Part shown: one piece after another, positions 59,463 through 64,000 of the stretch
Numbering within the stretch: the first letter of the stretch is position 1
How the letters are laid out: every line of letters begins with the position of its first letter
Source of the DNA: Cohnella pontilimi
GTDB lineage: Bacteria; Bacillota; Bacilli; Paenibacillales; Paenibacillaceae
Assembly: GCF_005049045.1 (NCBI RefSeq)
Contig: NZ_SUPK01000004.1
Coordinates: forward strand, 62,001 to 126,000
DNA: 64,000 nucleotides
Reading direction: 5' to 3'
Made by a program: the position numbers and the translations under genes
Notes under the pieces: model-generated
Told to the model about the DNA's origin: nothing
Seen by the model: the letters and a program-made list of their open reading frames with translations, nothing else
Database searches by the model: none

Positions 59463-62283
59463 CGAATACGTTTCCTTCCTCTACCGTCTGCGGAGTAATT
59501 TCCTGAGTCTGTTTTTGGGTATCCAAAATCACAATTCGGTCTATGGAGAACTTATCCTTATCAAGCGCCCGAATGAAATATTGTTTTTTTCGATGATATT
59601 CCGCTTGTTTGTTCACCGCATAATCATAGGTAATAAAACCCTCTGAAGTGCTAGCAACGTACACATTCGGTCCGGATTGCTTGATGTTATTGATTTTGAA
59701 ATCGACATGTTCGAATTTGTAACCCCGTCCCGAAATGGATGCGGTATACTTGAGCAATTCCGAATAGGCTTCACCGTCCGGTGTCAAATAAGAACTGACG
59801 AGTCGGAAGTCGTCTTCATTTAACGTATCGAAGTAATTTGCCCGGTAATCTTGGAGGAACTGTTCCATGGCACCCACATCTGCGACAATACCAATCGGTT
59901 CTTTGGCGTGTTGATTAATCGAAACATTGGAAACGACCAGTGTTTGATCTTGGCGTGTCGTGACCTCAAATGTGACTTGATAGGTAAGCCTTTCATTGTC
60001 GGTCTCATACACCTCATCTCGCATCGCAACCATCTCTCCGGTTCTCAAAGCATAGATGCCCCGATTGATCTCTTGCGTCCTAACATTACTGTAAAACTGC
60101 TTAACATAAGGCTCATATACCTGCCAAGCTTCATCCGTAAAATAAACCTTTGGGTCAAAATTGCCTGTTCGCGATTCAGACGGAACCCGGGAATACATGT
60201 CATCGAGAAAGTTGGCGATCTCTTCCGGATCATAGGCTGCCGCGGGAATGATCTCCGGGGATTCCACAGGCTGTGTCGCTGCAGGGGTAAAACTCGGCGG
60301 GTCCAACGAACTCGGTGTGTTTTGTTCTAAAGCGATTCCATCAGCATTATTTTCTTCCTTGGAGGAAGAGTTGTTCGATAAATAGTAGGCCAAGATTATA
60401 AATAAAATCAGAGAGACTAAAGAAGCTGATTCTACAACATTCTTCTTGATGCCGCGGAGCAAGCCCTCGGCATCGTAGTCTACTTTCTGCGGTAAATGTG
60501 GAATTAACATCGAAGTCACGAAGTCCGCCGAGATATTGCCTTTTATGCCTGCTCTTATTTTTTCCGACCAAACGGACGGAAGCCGAAAAAACTCATTGAA
60601 ATCTTTGCGCGCTTGTTCAATGCTTAATTCCGGCAAAGAGACTTTGATGTTCTCGTAATGGTGTTTGCTGCGCTGATAAGAATCTACGGCTGTGACGACT
60701 TTGTCCGGAGAAATAAACGCCGGTTGAAACGCTTTAATGAATGCAGAGTGAATCGAATATAGGCGATCTAGCCGGTCAAGTGCTTTGGCATCTATCTCTT
60801 TATATTTGATGTTTAAGCGCTCAAGCTTGGCTTTCCATTCCTTGCTCAACGAGTCCATCGTTGTGTAATCCGGATCGATCGCCGTCTGAATATTTTTCTT
60901 GATGAGAGTATCAAGGGATTGAATATCAGATAAAATTTGTCCTCTCGTTTTATTTAATCCTGTGTGTATAACCTCCAACTCGGATCTCATTATTTGGCAA
61001 GCCGCCATTTCCGTAGCAAACCTTTTGATTTTGCGAAAACGACGTAGACCTCCCCAGCTGATTTCCGGCCATTGTTGAATCAATTCATCGCTTTGTTTCC
61101 GTAAAGGCTCCACTTGGCTGGTGTATGAGTCAAACGAGTGCTTAAAGGAAGAAAACTTATCTTTAATATAATGGCTGAGTTCTTCGGCTTTTCCGCCTAA
61201 TTGCATGGTCACTTTCTGAATTTCTTCAGGCGATCTCAACTTGGCTTTGTATATGTTTAGCCATTGCGAGACTCTGGAATATGCTTCCTCATACTCTTTT
61301 CGACCTTTGTTTACAAAACGCTGCATCTCGGGAAAGTCAGTGCTGATAAACGAGTCGATCAACGGTTGGAATCGGGAAACACAACTTTCACTTTTCTCTT
61401 GCGTGAAATATTCCTCTATTTGCTTAAGCAGTATTTCTACCCGGCGAAAAACACGGGCAGGCATCAAGGAAGAATCTTGTTTGATAGAGTTAATCAGCTT
61501 ATCGACTTGCGGCCAGCCGCTATATAGCAGCCGTTGCTGATTGCCCTCCTCCATGGCCTTTAGTGCTTCTCTCGCGGAAACGCCGATCAACCGGTCGATT
61601 TTCCCTTGAAGCCTCCGCTGTTGTCCAGCCAGAAAATCTTCAAGTGCTTCCTCTTCTTCATCGTGGCTGTCGATCCCGTTCACGAGGCCGATAATTGGAA
61701 TTTGACGCCGAAGAATGTCATCAATTTGTTCAAGTTCGGTAAACGAACCGGTGAACTGATAACTAAATACCCAAATCAAAATATCCGCCCGGTCCAGCAT
61801 AGATCGAGTCGCTTCCGTGTGCTCATCGTGACTGGAATTAAGACCCGGCGAATCTATGATATGTAAGGTTTTAAGCCTCTCTATCGGCAACTGAAGCTCT
61901 ACGTATGCCAGTTCTTTGCGCAGTTTTGCCATTTCACCACCCACTTCGGCGGTCAATTGCGGCAGCCATTCGGCGCTGTACTCCTTGATGGTACCATTCT
62001 GGAAATGTCCGAGTACTTTTTTCTCGCTTCCATAAGTTAATTTCGTCATCACAGCCGTTGTCGGCAGAACATCAACCGTGAGTTCGGACCGGCCGAGCAA
62101 CGCATTTACAAACGTCGATTTTCCGGCTTTGAACTCGCCCGCGACGATCAGCGTTGTCTCTTCTTCGAGCTCGGTTTGAAGACCGGCTATTTCTTTGCGA
62201 AGCTTATCCCGCAATTCGGGAATATGATCCAGGGTTTCCGAGAACTTTGTTAGTGCTGCAGATAAGTCGGATCTCCAATTCAT
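59443..62283 (-). CDS. Dynamin-like GTPase with membrane anchor and TcaA/NTF2-like C-terminal domain (946 aa)
   Basis: First gene of the operon. GTPase domain: G1 AGEFKAGKSTF (near residue 46), G2 LPTTAVMTK, G3 IDSPGLNSSHDEHT, G4-like VNGIDSHDEE. A helical stalk covers about 260-600. One transmembrane helix (about 619-636; SLVSLILFIILAYYL) is followed by a Pro/Ser linker and about 270 residues predicted outside the cytoplasm, with two NTF2-like repeats resembling TcaA/YvbJ proteins (YDPEEIANFLDDMYSRV; EQFLQDYRANYF). A dynamin fused to an extracytoplasmic domain is unusual. Confidence 0.87.
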   Translation of the reverse strand: MNWRSDLSAALTKFSETLDHIPELRDKLRKEIAGLQTELEEETTLIVAGEFKAGKSTFVNALLGRSELTVDVLPTTAVMTKLTYGSEKKVLGHFQNGTIKEYSAEWLPQLTAEVGGEMAKLRKELAYVELQLPIERLKTLHIIDSPGLNSSHDEHTEATRSMLDRADILIWVFSYQFTGSFTELEQIDDILRRQIPIIGLVNGIDSHDEEEEALEDFLAGQQRRLQGKIDRLIGVSAREALKAMEEGNQQRLLYSGWPQVDKLINSIKQDSSLMPARVFRRVEILLKQIEEYFTQEKSESCVSRFQPLIDSFISTDFPEMQRFVNKGRKEYEEAYSRVSQWLNIYKAKLRSPEEIQKVTMQLGGKAEELSHYIKDKFSSFKHSFDSYTSQVEPLRKQSDELIQQWPEISWGGLRRFRKIKRFATEMAACQIMRSELEVIHTGLNKTRGQILSDIQSLDTLIKKNIQTAIDPDYTTMDSLSKEWKAKLERLNIKYKEIDAKALDRLDRLYSIHSAFIKAFQPAFISPDKVVTAVDSYQRSKHHYENIKVSLPELSIEQARKDFNEFFRLPSVWSEKIRAGIKGNISADFVTSMLIPHLPQKVDYDAEGLLRGIKKNVVESASLVSLILFIILAYYLSNNSSSKEENNADGIALEQNTPSSLDPPSFTPAATQPVESPEIIPAAAYDPEEIANFLDDMYSRVPSESRTGNFDPKVYFTDEAWQVYEPYVKQFYSNVRTQEINRGIYALRTGEMVAMRDEVYETDNERLTYQVTFEVTTRQDQTLVVSNVSINQHAKEPIGIVADVGAMEQFLQDYRANYFDTLNEDDFRLVSSYLTPDGEAYSELLKYTASISGRGYKFEHVDFKINNIKQSGPNVYVASTSEGFITYDYAVNKQAEYHRKKQYFIRALDKDKFSIDRIVILDTQKQTQEITPQTVEEGNVFDDVYSE

Positions 62284-62402
62284 CCAAGCGTTCCCTCACA
62301 AGTCGTTTCATGATCTTAGTGAGTTAAGATTTCGACACTTTCCGCGTTTTTCCTCTGCAAGGATATTATTAGGATATGAAAACGATTCTCTAACTCTCCT
62401 TC

Positions 62403-62433
62403 TAAAAAAAAACGGCACCCCATGGTGCCGGTA
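62403..62433 (-). terminator. Terminator of the restriction gene unit
   Basis: CGGCACC-CCAT-GGTGCCG; leftward the stem is followed by nine T. It separates the Mrr-type gene from the dynamin-like operon, so they are probably separate transcripts. Confidence 0.85.
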
Positions 62434-62436
62434 ACT

Positions 62437-62523
62437 TTACCTTCTTTTTCCCGTTCCAAAACTACCGGGTAGAATGCTCCGATACCCGCTAAGATATGCT
62501 TTGATTTTTTCGTTCATTATCAT
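62437..62523 (-). CDS. Possible 28-aa peptide gene
   Basis: A short frame from ATG at 62523 encodes MIMNEKIKAYLSGYRSIL... ending FGTGKRR, with AGGTGA about 7 nt upstream, between the restriction gene and its terminator. The length and position make it plausible as a small co-transcribed peptide, but no homologue is recognised and chance cannot be excluded. Confidence 0.3.
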   Translation of the reverse strand: MIMNEKIKAYLSGYRSILPGSFGTGKRR

Positions 62524-62542
62524 ATAGAGTCACCTAATTCAT

Positions 62543-63580
62543 TCATTCTTCAGTAAGGGATAGAGTCCACGTTCTTTTCAAAGGTATTTCTGCTTTTATG
62601 TCATCTTCCAGCTTATCATAATTCTCCAATAGCTCCTGAATGATTGCTTTTTGATCCCAGAGTCTAACATTGAAAAATTGAGGGGCCAGTTCTTTATCAA
62701 CTGAACTCTTAAAACCACTCCAAGAAACGAGTAATCCATGATCTGCTTTAAAATTATGCATAGTGCCAATTAATTGGTCTAGCGTTGGTCTGTCAACGGG
62801 TGTATCTGATGTTTTCACTTGAACACAAATTTTAGGACTTCCAAAACCCAAATTTCCTTGTGCCGCTAAAATGTCTACTCCTTTATCCGGACCTTCTGGG
62901 CTTATGTATGTTGTGAAACCTTTTGCTTTTAAAATAGCCTCCACGATTCTGGCCATACCGTGACCTTTAAATTTTCGGATGATATATTTGGCAATTGCAT
63001 CATTTGCATATTGTTCAAGATCAATTAATCCCTCATTTTCTTGCTCAGCTGTATCCTGTGATGTGACTCCGTTGGTAACCCCCACTTTAGAGGTGATCCA
63101 ATTATTTTTAGCCATTGATTTGATACGTTGTTCCGCATCGTTCCGTTGAATTCTGCACACAGTCATGAATGCGCCAAATGAATAAAGCAGATCTTGATCA
63201 AAATTTGTTCTAGGTATATCCGTTGCAAACCATTTTACTGGTCTTGAATGGTAATATGGATTTCCTTGTTTAATGTCAAAATGGTAGTCACCGGTTATTT
63301 CACCAATATGAATTGCAGATTTCATCTTGCTTGGTAGAATAATCCAATCACCCTTCTTCATTTCATGAGCGATCGGCCACACTTGTCCTGCCCAATTTCT
63401 TGCTCTACCTAACTTTTCTGCAACATACTCTTTCATGAAATAATCTACCAAGTGCTGTCTCTCTTGAAACTTTCTTAAATCAACTTTTAACTCATCCCAA
63501 GTAAGGCAGACCTTCTGATCGTTAAGGAATTTATTTTCATACTCCCCCGTACTACCAGCTCTAAATAACCAAAGACTCAT
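62543..63580 (-). CDS. Mrr-type restriction endonuclease with PUA/EVE-like N-terminal domain
   Basis: Protein of 345 aa. C-terminal Mrr_cat nuclease domain (about 200-300) of the PD-(D/E)XK fold: Glu in MARIVEAILKAKGF, Asp in GPDKGVDILAA, and the QVK motif in ICVQVKTSDTPVDRPTLDQL. The N-terminal region (about 1-130) with WAGQVWPIAHEMKKGDWIILPSKMKSAIHIGEITGDYHF resembles PUA/EVE-like modified-base readers, so a type IV (modification-dependent) enzyme is likely. GGAGGG precedes the ATG. More AT-rich than the upstream two thirds of the window. Confidence 0.85.
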   Translation of the reverse strand: MSLWLFRAGSTGEYENKFLNDQKVCLTWDELKVDLRKFQERQHLVDYFMKEYVAEKLGRARNWAGQVWPIAHEMKKGDWIILPSKMKSAIHIGEITGDYHFDIKQGNPYYHSRPVKWFATDIPRTNFDQDLLYSFGAFMTVCRIQRNDAEQRIKSMAKNNWITSKVGVTNGVTSQDTAEQENEGLIDLEQYANDAIAKYIIRKFKGHGMARIVEAILKAKGFTTYISPEGPDKGVDILAAQGNLGFGSPKICVQVKTSDTPVDRPTLDQLIGTMHNFKADHGLLVSWSGFKSSVDKELAPQFFNVRLWDQKAIIQELLENYDKLEDDIKAEIPLKRTWTLSLTEE

Positions 63581-63616
63581 TGGTAACCCTCCATCAAGAA
63601 TTTTCTTCTACTCCTT

Positions 63617-64000
63617 TTACTCCCTCAAACTTACCCCTAAGACCCTGCTCGCCAAATCAACTTGCTCATGGTCTAACTCCACTTTGATGGCACCTAATCG
63701 TCTCTGCTCACGCCACACTGTGAGATCCTCATCTGTATCTAACTTAAGCTCAGCAATTTCAAAGGCTCGATCAAAAATATACTTCGAAGTATACAGCAGC
63801 GAGTATATGCCCCTGCCACCAGGGACAATTGGTTTCTCACGTTTTACCCAGCCATCTACGGTAAACTTCACGTACAGCTTCTCTTCAGTCCCTCTTCTCG
63901 CTGGTCGTTCCGTAATTTCCTTACGGCGCACAACCCGCCAATTTACTATTTTGCCATACCAGTTCACCCCAACGTCTCCCCGGGCTAGAAACTGATTTCG
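63617..64000 (-). CDS. C-terminal part of a protein upstream of the Mrr-type gene (edge-truncated)
   Basis: A frame ending at 63617 encodes WYGKIVNWRVVRRKEI..., KFTVDGWVKREKPIVPGGRGIYSLLYTSKYIFDRAFEIAEL and ends LGVSLRE. It stays open to the window edge (upstream codons read FLARGDVG before the GTG at 63967). It may therefore be the tail of a larger defence-island protein rather than a 116-aa gene started at that GTG (which does have GGGGAG 8 nt upstream). No family is assigned with certainty. It lies 36 bp upstream of the Mrr-type gene, same direction. Confidence 0.6.
   Translation of the reverse strand, partial: RNQFLARGDVGVNWYGKIVNWRVVRRKEITERPARRGTEEKLYVKFTVDGWVKREKPIVPGGRGIYSLLYTSKYIFDRAFEIAELKLDTDEDLTVWREQRRLGAIKVELDHEQVDLASRVLGVSLRE

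Noticed and set aside
55737-62283. Assignment of the dynamin-like genes to a known defence system such as LeoABC
   Set aside because: Only the general dynamin motifs are shared. Gene number, sizes, the fused C-terminal domain and the His-rich partner do not match a named system, so no system name is given.
62284-62400. Promoter for the dynamin-like operon
   Set aside because: Several A/T-rich hexamers are present, but no pair has both a convincing -35 and -10 at 16-18 bp, so I do not annotate one.

Overview
The window looks like a chromosome segment of a GC-rich (roughly 50-57% by eye) endospore-forming Firmicute, most likely Paenibacillaceae (Paenibacillus/Cohnella type). The basis is strong AGGAGG-type ribosome sites with many GTG/TTG starts, an SLH-domain surface protein, Bacillales-type small proteins, class I c-di-GMP riboswitches, a Bacillus-type LexA box, and an odhAB operon. 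No rRNA, tRNA, transposase, integrase or CRISPR array was found.

Layout. 1-5.8 kb: a four-gene leftward ABC export operon (ATPase, lipoprotein adaptor, large FtsX-type permease, second ATPase with an AbrB-like tail). 5.9-8.8 kb: amino-sugar operon murR/rpiR-nagB-nagA. 8.85-9.7 kb: a gene-free region packed with repeats. 9.7-13.8 kb: an actin-like ParM protein, an M23 peptidase-bactofilin pair, a J-like membrane protein and DUF1294. 13.8-16.9 kb: an SLH protein, a 52-bp tandem repeat array and DUF1904. 17-27 kb: housekeeping genes (zinc ribbon, phosphoesterase, hemolysin III, Nnr, DUF72, aldo/keto reductase, GNAT, LplT-like MFS, citrate synthase) and a second, unrelated array that also has a 52-bp period. 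26.4-32.6 kb: a c-di-GMP module, with two paralogous secreted proteins each behind a class I c-di-GMP riboswitch, bracketing a histidine kinase and an HD-GYP response regulator. 32.8-37 kb: odhA-odhB, followed by a repeat element lying between two copies of one terminator hairpin. 37.3-40.3 kb: a two-component system and two small membrane proteins. 40.4-41.1 kb: two tandem type I toxin-antitoxin modules, the first under a perfect LexA box. 41.1-46.1 kb: a heterodimeric ABC exporter divergent from an MFS gene. 46.3-50.9 kb: secreted protein, ABC transporter and a second two-component system. 51-54.8 kb: an AraC regulator divergent from a PIG-L deacetylase/NEW3/CBM9 protein. 54.9-62.3 kb: a leftward operon of three dynamin-like GTPases, a His-rich small protein and a degenerate IF-3 paralogue. 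62.4-64 kb: an AT-richer Mrr-type restriction gene and the end of a partner gene.

Most worth pursuit: (i) the triple dynamin-like operon beside a restriction gene, whose first GTPase carries a membrane anchor and a TcaA/NTF2-like C-terminal domain; (ii) five intergenic repeat arrays with unrelated sequences but a shared unit length near 50-52 bp, each built around a small palindromic or inverted motif; (iii) duplicated type I toxin-antitoxin loci with an intact LexA box in one and a decayed one at the identical offset in the other; (iv) the c-di-GMP riboswitch/HD-GYP block.

All assignments come from reading the sequence and from knowledge of protein families. No database search was run.
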